Assembly: GCA_005790605.1 (NCBI GenBank)
Contig: SXUI01000062.1
Span: forward strand, 1-41,286
Source: Planctomycetia bacterium
Lineage (GTDB): Bacteria > Planctomycetota > Phycisphaerae > Phycisphaerales > SM1A02
Reading direction: 5' to 3'
Length of the DNA: 41,286 bases
Part shown: positions 8,629-17,296 of the stretch, one piece after another
Position numbering within the stretch: the first letter of the stretch is position 1
How the letters are laid out: every line of letters begins with the position of its first letter
Notes under the pieces: model-generated
The model's input: only the letters and a program-made list of their open reading frames with translations
Databases searched by the model: none
Told to the model about the DNA's origin: nothing
Program-made: the position numbers and the translations under genes

Positions 8629-8678
8629 TGGTTAGAGGACGCTGATTTCGCCCTCGTGCCACCTGCGCACGAAGGTCC

Positions 8679-9857
8679 TCAGACCACTCCCGTCTTCCGA
8701 AGAAAAGCCGTCGGACCAGACAAGAGAGAGGATCGATCTTGAATCCCCTCCGCGAGCACCTTCCCAAGTACGGGAACGAACTTGAATGCATGGCCATTGC
8801 ACGCGGTCGCGACGAGGACATTCGGTGCCAAGGGATCGAGCGCGTCAATGACAAAGTGTCCGTCGTGAGATTCGGTGTAGAGACATGTCGCGGTCGAGAC
8901 AACCGTCGCCTCGCGCGCAGCTCTCACTCGTCGCGCGACGCGAGCCAAGATGGCACTCGCATCACGGCTCGACACCTCGCGATTCATGCTCGCGGGATCG
9001 ACGGCATCTCCCCCATGTTGATGCACGCCAACTTTGAGACCGCTCGGTGATCCCATCTCGGCAAATGCCGGGATTCCGTATGGCGCACCGCCTTCGCCAT
9101 CTTCAAACAGCCACACTGGCATCGCACTTGTGCCAAAAGCGGCAAGCCCATCTGTGCCGTCACTCCTCCCTATCCAAAGAATGACTTGACGCGTAGGGGT
9201 GAGATTGAACGCGCGCATGCTTGCGTATTGCGCAAGGAGTTTCGGCGCCCACGCGCCTCCTGCGACGACGAGTGCTCCAGCTTCCACCACACTTCCGTCT
9301 GCGAATCGAACACGAACTTTTCGACCATCGTCCTCAAAGTCGATCACTTCTGTGTTCGTCCGAATCGTCGCTCCAGCTGCGCGCGCGCGGCGAAGTTGCG
9401 CGCGAATCGTCTCCTCTGGTCGCACGAATCCCGCGTCGTGTTCGTACACAAGCTCCCATGCGTCAGGAAGGTCAAACGCAGGAAATCGCCTCGATGCATC
9501 GCGCCCCGTCAATGATTCGACACGCAGCCCGTGACGCTGCGCGGACGCGAGCGTGCCACGCGATATCTCGTTCCCCTCGATTCCTCCTTGCAACAGCCCT
9601 GTGCGGTGGATCAAGGACACGCCGGAGTCACGCGAGAGTCGATCGAATGATTCGAACGCCTCCCGAAGCAACGGGACATACCCCTCATGTTCAAAGTAAG
9701 CGAGCCTTATGACACGGCTTCCGCCGTGTGAGCTGCCCATCGCATGTGGGGGATCGAAGCGGTCAACTCCGAGCACCCGCAACCCACGAGTCGCAGTCTC
9801 TGCGAGGACAGAGGAACCGATGCCGCCGAGACCGAGGATGACGGCGTCCCACTGCAT
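8679..9857 (-). CDS. FAD-dependent oxidoreductase, monomeric sarcosine oxidase / N-methyltryptophan oxidase type
   Basis: Predicted to oxidise a secondary amine (N-methyl amino acid) with O2, giving the amine, formaldehyde and H2O2. The 392-residue length is normal for the MSOX/MTOX/PIPOX branch of the DAO family. It begins with the dinucleotide-binding GLGGIGSS (9-16), then SSHGGSRVIRLAY (42-54), matching the family's GSSHGxTRxxR block. TCLYTESHDGHFVID (324-338) aligns with the segment that carries the covalent 8-S-cysteinyl-FAD, so Cys325 is the probable flavin attachment residue. CNGHAFKFVPVLG (353-365) supplies the C-terminal Lys359. The gene starts 7 bp after the stop of the metzincin gene on the same strand, so they form a likely operon despite unrelated functions. 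Substrate identity within the family is unknown. Confidence 0.9.
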   Translation of the reverse strand: MQWDAVILGLGGIGSSVLAETATRGLRVLGVDRFDPPHAMGSSHGGSRVIRLAYFEHEGYVPLLREAFESFDRLSRDSGVSLIHRTGLLQGGIEGNEISRGTLASAQRHGLRVESLTGRDASRRFPAFDLPDAWELVYEHDAGFVRPEETIRAQLRRARAAGATIRTNTEVIDFEDDGRKVRVRFADGSVVEAGALVVAGGAWAPKLLAQYASMRAFNLTPTRQVILWIGRSDGTDGLAAFGTSAMPVWLFEDGEGGAPYGIPAFAEMGSPSGLKVGVHQHGGDAVDPASMNREVSSRDASAILARVARRVRAAREATVVSTATCLYTESHDGHFVIDALDPLAPNVLVATACNGHAFKFVPVLGKVLAEGIQDRSSLLSGPTAFLRKTGVV

Positions 9858-9864
9858 GAGTGAA

Positions 9865-12093
9865 TCACAGGCTCCAACGACTCAACAACACCGCAAGATC
9901 TTCCGCGCCCGTCATGCCATCAAGATTCAAGTCCGAAATGCCACTGGTATTCCAAGCGGACAGCAGGATCGCGAGATCGGCTGCGTTCACGAGACCATCT
10001 GCGTCGAGATCACCCGAGTGGAACTCCCGAGCGGCGACGATGAGCGAGAAACTCACCTCGGTGAACATGCCGGATCCATCGGTGCCTCGAAGTGTCATCG
10101 CATGCGCACCAACAGAGAGGTTTCGTTTGGAAAGCACGCGACCGGTGCCGATCGCGCCATCGATCGAGCTGCTCCACGCAACACCAGCATCGTTGAAGTA
10201 TTGGTCGTCAAGATCCCACGCGCTTGCATGAAAGATCACCGTCGAGCCTTGCGCAACCGAAAGCCCAGTGTTGGGCGAGAGAAGATGCACATCCGGTGGC
10301 GTCCCTCCGCCAACCGTAAAGCCCTGGGCGAACTCAGCGTCAATCGTATTGAACCCGTCGCTCACGCGCAGCCGAAATCGCCCCTCAGCGGAGCGGCTTT
10401 GCGGTAACGCATCCGCATCGAACTCCATCTCACCGGTTGCATCGCCGATCGCGATGGCGATCCATCCATCGCCTCCATCCGGCGAATACAGCAAGTTTGC
10501 GGAAAGCGCATCACCGTCCAAGTCAACCGCCTCCCAACCAACGCGCACCAGACCTCGCAAGGCAGTGGTCGCGGGATCGAATCGCATCGCAAGACGCTTG
10601 AGCGCCGGCTCGATACGGGTCGCCTCCACACTCGGCGCGTGTGCGCTGCGCTTCATCTCCGAGAGAATCTGCCCCGTGAAAACTTCTCGCAGTACGACGC
10701 TTGCGATCTCCTCTCCATCGTGAAATCGAGGCAAGACCGCATAGAACGAAGTGGACTGATGTTGCGAACACCCTTCCTCGCAACGCTCACGACAGCGCGC
10801 CGTGTCTCGGCGCGCTGCATAGACAAGCGCGCCGTCTGAGTCATACGCCTCGATCCACACATTACCTGTTGGGTCGTCGGCGTCGACAATGCCCGACACA
10901 AGATCGAACGCGGGCTGCAACTCCACGCGTCGATGCACATGATCATGTGTACCCGCGAACCGAATCGCTGGCTCGCCAGCGTCTGAGGCCCCACCGCCCT
11001 CCTCTTCTTCGCCACTTGCGGAAGTACACGCGGAACGCGCATCATTGATGGCGTCAAGATAGGTGGACTGGTTCACCCACGCTTCGATTGTGGTGAGACC
11101 TGCATACATGATGTCCTTCTTCGTGGTCGGCATCGGTTGGCCGATCGCGAGGGGGTCTCGCAGATGGTTCTCGACATCGAATGCGATCGCGCCGATGGTC
11201 GTCGTGTTGTGCTGTTGACCCCAGAGGTGCCCAAGTTCATGCGCGAATGTGCGCTGGTACTTGTTCTGCTGCGTATTGCCAAGAGCAGCCGCGCCTGGGA
11301 TGCCGATCGCCACACCGTTACCGCTGTACGGATTGCCCAAGAGCCAACCGTAGATGAACTCCGGCCTCGTGTAACCAGCGGCAGGAATCTGATTCTGGCG
11401 AATGTCGTTCAGGGTGTTCAGCAGCGTCGTCGCCGAGCTATTGACATCCGTCGACCAAGTCAGATTTCCAAGCGGCGAGCGATGGTAGTTCCAATCCCGC
11501 ACGCGATAGATGCCCCGAAGGAAGTTGTCGCCATCGCCTGGCTTCATCATCGTCGCGGACGGCAAGCCCCCGCCGATCGTGTAATTGATCGGGACATACG
11601 CAAGTTCGACAATCTTGCGACAGACGAAAGTTCGATCGATGACGGAGCCACTGTTGTTCGCGTAGTTCGTCTCGGCGACGGTACGAAAGGGATTTACGGT
11701 GACGACGAAATCTACATTGGTGCTCTGCGGAGGCACGAAGTAAAAGTTCAAGGTGTCATTCAGGTTTACGCTGTTGGGGACGACTGGCGCGGCGATCGGT
11801 CCATTCGTGCTGTAGAGAGGCGAGCCGGCAATCTCGACGCCGTTCGAATACACCCGCACCATGGCGTCAACGCCGCTCTGTGGCGCCGTTGCACCGTTCA
11901 GTGACACCTTCACTCGAATCGCCGTCGGGTTGAACGCAACAAGCGTCGTCGAATTCGCAGCAACTTGGTAACCCTGCGTCACCTCAACCGCGGCAACGGT
12001 CAAGTCGACCGCATGTGCCTCCACGCAGAATGCTGTAGCGACGAGGGCTGAAGCGAAAGAAGCGAGTCGACGGTTGGCCATGCGCACTTGCAT
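9865..12093 (-). CDS. Secreted metzincin-type zinc metallopeptidase with dockerin-like C-terminus
   Basis: About 742 residues from the ATG at 12093; the ATG at 12081 (MANRRLASF) is equally possible. A signal peptide ending near EAHA (residue ~28) is followed by a CARDB/Ig-like beta domain (~30-160). The catalytic domain has HELGHLWGQQH (285-295), the HExxHxxGxxH zinc site, and DIMYAG (327-332), a fitting Met-turn. Then comes a Glu/Gly-rich linker, two or three beta-rich domains (~370-690), and a C-terminal pair of calcium-loop-like repeats (DLDADGLVNAADLAILLS and DLNLDGMTGAEDLAVLLS) as found at the ends of many planctomycete secreted proteins. The frame stays open to 12543, but that extension runs into the divergent methyltransferase gene and lacks a signal peptide, so it was excluded. 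Substrate unknown. Confidence 0.88.
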   Translation of the reverse strand: MQVRMANRRLASFASALVATAFCVEAHAVDLTVAAVEVTQGYQVAANSTTLVAFNPTAIRVKVSLNGATAPQSGVDAMVRVYSNGVEIAGSPLYSTNGPIAAPVVPNSVNLNDTLNFYFVPPQSTNVDFVVTVNPFRTVAETNYANNSGSVIDRTFVCRKIVELAYVPINYTIGGGLPSATMMKPGDGDNFLRGIYRVRDWNYHRSPLGNLTWSTDVNSSATTLLNTLNDIRQNQIPAAGYTRPEFIYGWLLGNPYSGNGVAIGIPGAAALGNTQQNKYQRTFAHELGHLWGQQHNTTTIGAIAFDVENHLRDPLAIGQPMPTTKKDIMYAGLTTIEAWVNQSTYLDAINDARSACTSASGEEEEGGGASDAGEPAIRFAGTHDHVHRRVELQPAFDLVSGIVDADDPTGNVWIEAYDSDGALVYAARRDTARCRERCEEGCSQHQSTSFYAVLPRFHDGEEIASVVLREVFTGQILSEMKRSAHAPSVEATRIEPALKRLAMRFDPATTALRGLVRVGWEAVDLDGDALSANLLYSPDGGDGWIAIAIGDATGEMEFDADALPQSRSAEGRFRLRVSDGFNTIDAEFAQGFTVGGGTPPDVHLLSPNTGLSVAQGSTVIFHASAWDLDDQYFNDAGVAWSSSIDGAIGTGRVLSKRNLSVGAHAMTLRGTDGSGMFTEVSFSLIVAAREFHSGDLDADGLVNAADLAILLSAWNTSGISDLNLDGMTGAEDLAVLLSRWSL

Positions 12094-12198
12094 CGGGGGT
12101 GAATTCTCCTGCGCCGACTTTACCCCACGCTGCTCCAAACGCGAGCGCGGTATCGCAGTTTCAAGCGAATTGCTCGCGACCGAACACTCCATTTTCTG

Positions 12199-12238
12199 CG
12201 CAGCACGCGTCCGACCAGAACTCGCGAGGCGTGCTGCG
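12199..12238. promoter_or_regulatory. 10-bp inverted repeat upstream of the methyltransferase gene
   Basis: CGCAGCACGC (12199-12208) and GCGTGCTGCG (12229-12238) are exact reverse complements separated by 20 bp. The element lies 26 bp before the methyltransferase ATG and within the 171-bp divergent region shared with the metzincin gene. It could be a two-site operator or a long-loop hairpin in the leader. Confidence 0.4.
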
Positions 12239-12264
12239 ATCGAGAAGCCGTAACATCCCGCGCC

Positions 12265-13152
12265 ATGCCTCCGAGAGACCGTGATCAACCCAACATGCCC
12301 GCACGCCGAAGGGGCGGCGATGACGATGATGGGCGCCGGCGCATCGATCGGCCGCCACTGAGGGTGTTTCCCACCACGCTCTGGGAGTATCCAAGTCAAC
12401 ACTACGACAGCGTGCACCTGCGTCAATCGCGGCACGCGAGCGGCACGCGAGAGCTCAGAATTGAGGGCGATGCAGTCGTCGGTGCGGGGATGCAGGGCGA
12501 CAAGGACTATGTTGGCGCGACGCCATCGTGGGTGATCTGGCAACTGCTCACGCGTTACACGCGCGAAGGCGACAAGGTGCTCGACCCCATGTGCGGGTCA
12601 GGCACCACGCTTGATGTCTGCCGAGACCTTCATCGTGATGGCATTGGTTTCGATCTCAATCCACAACGCGACGAGATTCGCAAGAACGATTCCCGCAAAC
12701 TGCCGCTCGAAGCCGCGAGCGTCGATTTCGCCTTCATCGATCCGCCGTACTCAACACATGTTGACTACTCCGATGACCCACGATGCATCGGTCGACTTGA
12801 CTCAGGTGGAGAGGACCATGGTGCTGCGTACTATCGCGCCATGGAAGAGGTCATTCGCGAAATCACGCGGGTGCTGAAACCGCGCCGTTACATGGCCTTG
12901 TATGTGAGTGACTCTTGGCGCAAGCGCACGGGGCGAGTGGGAGGCGGCGGCGGAGAGTTTATGCCGATTGGATTCGAACTCTTCTCGATCATGCGCAAGT
13001 ACATGTCGCCCGTTGACATCATCTCCGTCGTGCGAGGCAACCGCAAACTTGAGAAAGCAAATTGGCGCAAGGCCGCCGAAGAAGGCAACTACTTCATGCG
13101 CGGATTCAACTACTGTTTCATCTTCCGGAAACTCGACGAAACGCAGCGCTAG
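12265..13152 (+). CDS. Orphan DNA methyltransferase (N4-cytosine or N6-adenine, DPPY type)
   Basis: A 295-residue SAM-dependent amino-methyltransferase. DPMCGSGTT (107-115) is the SAM-binding motif I and FIDPPYSTHVDYSD (157-170) is catalytic motif IV with DPPY. The order I-before-IV and the lead-in TPSWVIWQLLTRYT fit the N6_N4_Mtase fold. The N-terminal 30 residues are basic and acidic runs and may be disordered or lie upstream of a later true start. No restriction endonuclase or specificity gene is adjacent, so it looks like a solitary methyltransferase. An RNA-modifying role cannot be excluded for a protein of this fold. It converges on the sialate O-acetylesterase gene, and both use one CTAG (13149-13152) for their TAG stop codons. 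A 10-bp dyad precedes the start. Confidence 0.85.
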   Translation: MPPRDRDQPNMPARRRGGDDDDGRRRIDRPPLRVFPTTLWEYPSQHYDSVHLRQSRHASGTRELRIEGDAVVGAGMQGDKDYVGATPSWVIWQLLTRYTREGDKVLDPMCGSGTTLDVCRDLHRDGIGFDLNPQRDEIRKNDSRKLPLEAASVDFAFIDPPYSTHVDYSDDPRCIGRLDSGGEDHGAAYYRAMEEVIREITRVLKPRRYMALYVSDSWRKRTGRVGGGGGEFMPIGFELFSIMRKYMSPVDIISVVRGNRKLEKANWRKAAEEGNYFMRGFNYCFIFRKLDETQR

Positions 13153-15188
13153 TTCGATCCGCGACCGACATCAGCGCGAAATGGATACATCGGAAGACCT
13201 TCCGCGTTGATCATGTTCGCGGTCTCTGGAAAATTCTGATTCGCGTACGCCACGCTCATGGGCTGTGCAACAGTTGATGCGCTTAAGAGCACCGTGTCTC
13301 CGGAAACCACTGCATCGGCCCATACAAAGACGCCGTCTTTCCCAGCAATCGCGAAACCACCGGGGATGCCATTCGCGCGCGCCGCGAGGCCCTGCGCGTG
13401 ATCGAAGTGAACCGTCACCGTCTGTCCCTGCACACTCGCGCTTTTGAAGAGAGGACCTGCCCAGCCTCCCGTCGACGCGTGATAGACCTGTTCAAGCGCC
13501 CACCGTGAAAGTCGATTACCAACCTCTCGCTTGTTCTTCGGGTGGATGTCGCCCGATGCACCGATGTCAATGGCCGTGACGAGTCCTGCGCGTCCATTCC
13601 CTTCTGCTTGAATCAGGCTCACGCCATCCTCTTGCGCCTGTCGGATCGATGCCCATCCTGGTTGGACCGGCTCTGTCGGCGCGGGAGCCATGAAGCCAGC
13701 AAGTTGCACATTGCCAAAGGCGAGATTGGGCGACTTCCACACGGTGCGCCAACCATCCACGAGCGCCTTCAACAGCGCAGCATACTCAGCGTGTTGTCCA
13801 GCATTCGATTCACCTTGATACCAAATCGCTCCTTGCACGGCGAAAGGAACACACGGCGCAATCATCGCGTTGTACATCGCCATCGGAGAATCGAACGCGA
13901 CATTTGGTTCCTTCAATGGATCTGAGCGCTCTGGATACGCGATGCGCGGAACAACACTTCCCTTGTGCCACTTCCATGCGCCAGCGAGTGACACATTCCT
14001 TGCAGGATCGTCCTCTCGCACCACACGCATCGGTTGACCGCCCGCAAATCCACCGACAGCCGCGATGTCGATTACGCAAATCGAAAGCGTGTGCGTTCCT
14101 TCGCTTAGTCCCGCTGCCATGCGATACACCCGGGGCGTCGACCACTCGCCGACTGTGTCACCGAGCCGCGTCTGATCGAGGTAGGTCACATCGCTGTCGT
14201 CAATTGCAGGGAACTCAAAGCGAAGGGGAACGCCGCTCATCCCTGCAGGAATGTTGAACGAGCGGCGGAACCAAACCGTCCCGTCGTAGTCATTCAGCGA
14301 CGCATCGATACCGGCGAACATGTTGGGCAGTGTGCACGTCGCCCACGCTGCATCGTCAAATGTGGGCTTGAAGTAGCCATCGATCATGCCCTGCTCCGTA
14401 CCGAGCGTCGCGGTGAAAAACTGCTCGTCTTGGAGGCGATTGAATGCATCCGCTCGATTGAGAAGTTGCGCGATCGTGGCACCGTCAAGTTCGCGCCATG
14501 TCTTGATCGATCGATCCATCGCGTCAATCTTGCGAGTCCATCCCGGAAGCGTTGCGAATCCCTCGCGCGGAATCCACGGCTCAATGCGCGAACCTCCCCA
14601 CGAGAGGTCAAGAATGCCAACAGGAACGCCAAGTTGCGCCGCAAGCTTCTGCGCGAATGCGTAGCCAATCGCGGTGAACGATCCAACCGTGTTGGGATTG
14701 GCAACGACCCACGCGCCCGAGACGCTCGCAAGCGGCGAGGACGCCGTGGCATGTGCGCCCTTAAAGATGCGAATCTCGCTGTTGGTCGCTTCTCGCTGAT
14801 CGCGCGCGGGGTCATCGGAGTGTGCGACGACCCATTCCATATTCGATTGGCCAGATGCGATCCAAACTTCACCCACGAGCACATCGTGAATCACGACTTC
14901 ATCGCTTCCGCTCGACACCGTCAGAATCCCGGGTGTGCGACTTGCTTCAAGTGGATCAAGCGCGAGCATGAATCTCCCGTCGGCGCCCGATTGTGCCTGC
15001 ACCGCCTGCGCGCCGAACTGCGCCGTCACGACAGCGTTCGGGTTCGCGACCCCCCAGATCGGAACGGCCATGCCGCGCTGCAGCACCATCGACTCGGAGA
15101 AGGGAGATCCGAGGCGCAACTCCGCCTGAGCGGAGCACGAGAGGGCCAACGAGAGGAGCGCGCACCAAGTGGGGATTCGATCGAGCAT
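13149..15188 (-). CDS. Sialate O-acetylesterase-type SGNH hydrolase, secreted
   Basis: Predicted exported carbohydrate esterase of 679 residues that removes O-acetyl groups from sialic acid or related glycans. Signal peptide residues 1-22 (core CALLSLALSCSAQA). A beta-sandwich domain with PFSESMVLQRGMAVPIWG leads to the SGNH nucleophile block ASGQSNMEW (Ser115). A galactose-binding-like beta insertion (~260-410) interrupts the catalytic domain, as is usual for this family. The later blocks AIWYQGESNA and GDIHPKNK supply the Gly/Asn and Asp-x-x-His residues. Such genes are plentiful in polysaccharide-degrading planctomycetes. Its stop codon overlaps that of the convergent methyltransferase gene. 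The region 15189-15388 is shared with the divergent asnB. Exact substrate is not determinable. Confidence 0.92.
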   Translation of the reverse strand: MLDRIPTWCALLSLALSCSAQAELRLGSPFSESMVLQRGMAVPIWGVANPNAVVTAQFGAQAVQAQSGADGRFMLALDPLEASRTPGILTVSSGSDEVVIHDVLVGEVWIASGQSNMEWVVAHSDDPARDQREATNSEIRIFKGAHATASSPLASVSGAWVVANPNTVGSFTAIGYAFAQKLAAQLGVPVGILDLSWGGSRIEPWIPREGFATLPGWTRKIDAMDRSIKTWRELDGATIAQLLNRADAFNRLQDEQFFTATLGTEQGMIDGYFKPTFDDAAWATCTLPNMFAGIDASLNDYDGTVWFRRSFNIPAGMSGVPLRFEFPAIDDSDVTYLDQTRLGDTVGEWSTPRVYRMAAGLSEGTHTLSICVIDIAAVGGFAGGQPMRVVREDDPARNVSLAGAWKWHKGSVVPRIAYPERSDPLKEPNVAFDSPMAMYNAMIAPCVPFAVQGAIWYQGESNAGQHAEYAALLKALVDGWRTVWKSPNLAFGNVQLAGFMAPAPTEPVQPGWASIRQAQEDGVSLIQAEGNGRAGLVTAIDIGASGDIHPKNKREVGNRLSRWALEQVYHASTGGWAGPLFKSASVQGQTVTVHFDHAQGLAARANGIPGGFAIAGKDGVFVWADAVVSGDTVLLSASTVAQPMSVAYANQNFPETANMINAEGLPMYPFRADVGRGSN

Positions 15189-15388
15189 CAGAGGATGTTC
15201 CCGCCTGGTGCAGCGGGGCGCAAGGCGTGGTTACGGCAGGAACGATGCGGAAGACGCCCCAACGGGCTATGGATCTCAACTTCTGCGGGAACAGCTTCAG
15301 CGTGGAGAGCCAACTGCCGATGCAAGTGCGTCAGGCATCGCGCTTCGCGATTGCGAAAGACTGTTTCTTTGAACCAAAGCTGTTTCGC

Positions 15389-17242
15389 ATGTGTGGAGTC
15401 GCCGGCATTGCATCTTGGAGTGGACCTCAACGCGAGGTCGATCGCGAACGAGAGTGCCAATCCGTTCGACGCATGCTCGCGTCCATTACGCACCGAGGCC
15501 CTGACGATCAACGCGTCGATTGCTATGGCGCGCTCACACTTGGTCACGCGCGCCTCGCCATTCTCGATCCCGCGAGAGGAACACAACCCGTTCGCGCGCA
15601 TTGCCCTCAAGGCAGCGAAGTCGCGCTCGCGTTCAACGGCGAAATCTACAACCACCTTGACATCCGACGCGAACTCACCGCGCTCGGCGCGCAGTTTCAG
15701 ACACACGGCGACGCAGAAACGCTGGCTCTCGCGCTGAGCGCTTGGGGTGCGGAAGCCCTTCCTCGACTCCGCGGGATGTTCGCTCTCGCGGCATGGTTCC
15801 CCGAGAGCAACGAACTCCTTCTCGCACGCGATCCACTCGGCATCGTTCCCTTGCATTGGACCATCGCACGCGATGGCTCCGATACAAAGTTGATCTTTGC
15901 GAGCGAGATCCCCGCGCTCCTTCAACATCCCTCAGTGCGCAAGGCGCCTGATCTTGCCGCGATTGGCGCGTATCTCCGGATGCCGCGACGCTCCTTCGGT
16001 GAACGAACACACTTTGAGGGCATCCGCTCGCTGCGACCTGGTCATCTCCTTCATGCCAACTTGCGCGATGAGCGTGCGACGGTCGAAACGCTCGCGTTCC
16101 ATGCATTCTCAGCGTCGCAGCCTGCACAGGATCTCAGTCTCGCGGATGCAGCGGTCGCTGTCCGAGACGCGGTTGTTTCGAGCATCGTCGCACATCTGCA
16201 ATCCGATGTTCCCGTCGCATCACTCCTCTCCGGCGGAGTCGACAGCACGATCATCGCGGCAATCGCACGGGCACACGGTCACGGCGCGATGACTTTTGCC
16301 GCGGGCGCTGAAGGAGACGACATCGCCGCAACTACGGATCTTTCCCACGCGAGGCAGGTTGCGCGGAAACTTCGAAGCACACACAACGAATGCGTGGTGC
16401 ATCGAAGTGAGTTCTTCAGGCGCTGGCAGTCTGCGGTCGACCAACTCAAAGTCCCGCTCGCAACACCGAACGAGATTGCGATCGCTGCGCTCGCGCAGAG
16501 CATTCATCCGCACACCAAAGTCGCGCTCTCGGGTGAGGGCGCAGATGAACTCTTTGGCGGGTATGAGCCGGCCATCGCTGCAATCCAGGGCTTCCTCGAC
16601 CACGCGCAGCACCACGGAACCGAAGTGAGTGCAGCGCAAGCGGCGGCGTTTCACCTCGATGCGTTTTCATGGGCGCCCGGCGCGGCCGTGCCTGAGTTAC
16701 TCACGCCAAAGGCGAGACTCGCCGCTCGGATCGAGCCGCTTCTTGAACAGGAACTCGCACTCCGATTCGAGCTCGCGGGCGATCCCGCTTCACTCGAGAC
16801 ACATCTTGCGGTCCAACAAGAGTTCAATCTTCTGAACCTCCTTGAGAGATTGAATTCCAACATGATGCTGCACTCCGTCGAAGGGCGAGTGCCATTTAGT
16901 GATGTGCGGGTTGTCGAACTCGCGCGGACCATCCCCGCATCACTTCTTTTTGAGGATCGTGCCAGCGGAACAACTTGCACTCGCACGCTCGTCGGAAAGC
17001 GAGTTCTGAAGGCAGCGTTCGCAGATGTCCTTCCGCCTGCGATCGTGGCGCGGCCAAAGGCAAGTTTCCCCCTTCCATTTCAGGAGTGGATGCCGGACTG
17101 CACCGGAGTGCTCGATGGAGATGGAGCACGCGCAATTCTTTCTCCGGCAGCGCTTGAGCTTGTGCGGAATGAGCCCTCGCGTCACTGGCGCCTCTCATGG
17201 CCCGTGCTCAATATCGCGATGTGGGCGAACAGCACATTCTGA
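15389..17242 (+). CDS. asnB: Asparagine synthetase (glutamine-hydrolysing)
   Basis: Makes asparagine from aspartate, glutamine and ATP. The ATG at 15389 is chosen because it gives MCGVAG, exposing Cys2 as the N-terminal nucleophile of the class II glutaminase domain; the open frame upstream (to 14993) runs through the divergent esterase gene and is not coding. The protein has 617 residues. In the glutaminase domain: RGPDD (36-40), FNGEIYN (82-88), GDAETL, and RDPLGIVPL, close to the E. coli AsnB form. In the synthetase domain: the PP-loop LLSGGVDSTI (279-288) and LSGEGADELFGGY, which binds aspartyl-AMP, plus the helix RVPFSD. The 200-bp upstream region shows no obvious promoter or leader structure, and there is no Shine-Dalgarno. 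Confidence 0.95.
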   Translation: MCGVAGIASWSGPQREVDRERECQSVRRMLASITHRGPDDQRVDCYGALTLGHARLAILDPARGTQPVRAHCPQGSEVALAFNGEIYNHLDIRRELTALGAQFQTHGDAETLALALSAWGAEALPRLRGMFALAAWFPESNELLLARDPLGIVPLHWTIARDGSDTKLIFASEIPALLQHPSVRKAPDLAAIGAYLRMPRRSFGERTHFEGIRSLRPGHLLHANLRDERATVETLAFHAFSASQPAQDLSLADAAVAVRDAVVSSIVAHLQSDVPVASLLSGGVDSTIIAAIARAHGHGAMTFAAGAEGDDIAATTDLSHARQVARKLRSTHNECVVHRSEFFRRWQSAVDQLKVPLATPNEIAIAALAQSIHPHTKVALSGEGADELFGGYEPAIAAIQGFLDHAQHHGTEVSAAQAAAFHLDAFSWAPGAAVPELLTPKARLAARIEPLLEQELALRFELAGDPASLETHLAVQQEFNLLNLLERLNSNMMLHSVEGRVPFSDVRVVELARTIPASLLFEDRASGTTCTRTLVGKRVLKAAFADVLPPAIVARPKASFPLPFQEWMPDCTGVLDGDGARAILSPAALELVRNEPSRHWRLSWPVLNIAMWANSTF

Positions 17243-17296
17243 GAAAGCGCATGTCGTTGGACGAGCGCGGCGATCTGCGTTCAGATATACGCATTC

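Larger units (their letters stand above)
8345..8678. other. 334-bp non-coding region with structured elements
   Basis: No credible gene in any frame. From left to right it holds a nested dyad at ~8427-8459 (GCGAT ... CCGCC-AATT-GGTGG ... ATCGC), an A/T-rich hairpin-like stretch at ~8467-8482 (AATTTTTGAAGAAAATT), a possible -10 element TATATT at 8529-8534, a GNRA-loop hairpin at 8546-8559, and a U-tract terminator at 8588-8628. It lies between the ThuA gene (+) and the converging flavoprotein gene (-). Confidence 0.6.

Noticed and set aside
12094-12543. N-terminal extension of the metzincin gene
   Set aside because: The frame stays open but overlaps the divergent methyltransferase gene and would bury the signal peptide.
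12265-13152. A restriction-modification system around the first methyltransferase
   Set aside because: Neighbours are a metzincin and a carbohydrate esterase; no endonuclease fold or specificity subunit is present.
14993-15388. N-terminal extension of asnB
   Set aside because: It runs antisense to the sialate O-acetylesterase gene, and AsnB needs Cys at position 2 after Met removal, which only the ATG at 15389 gives.
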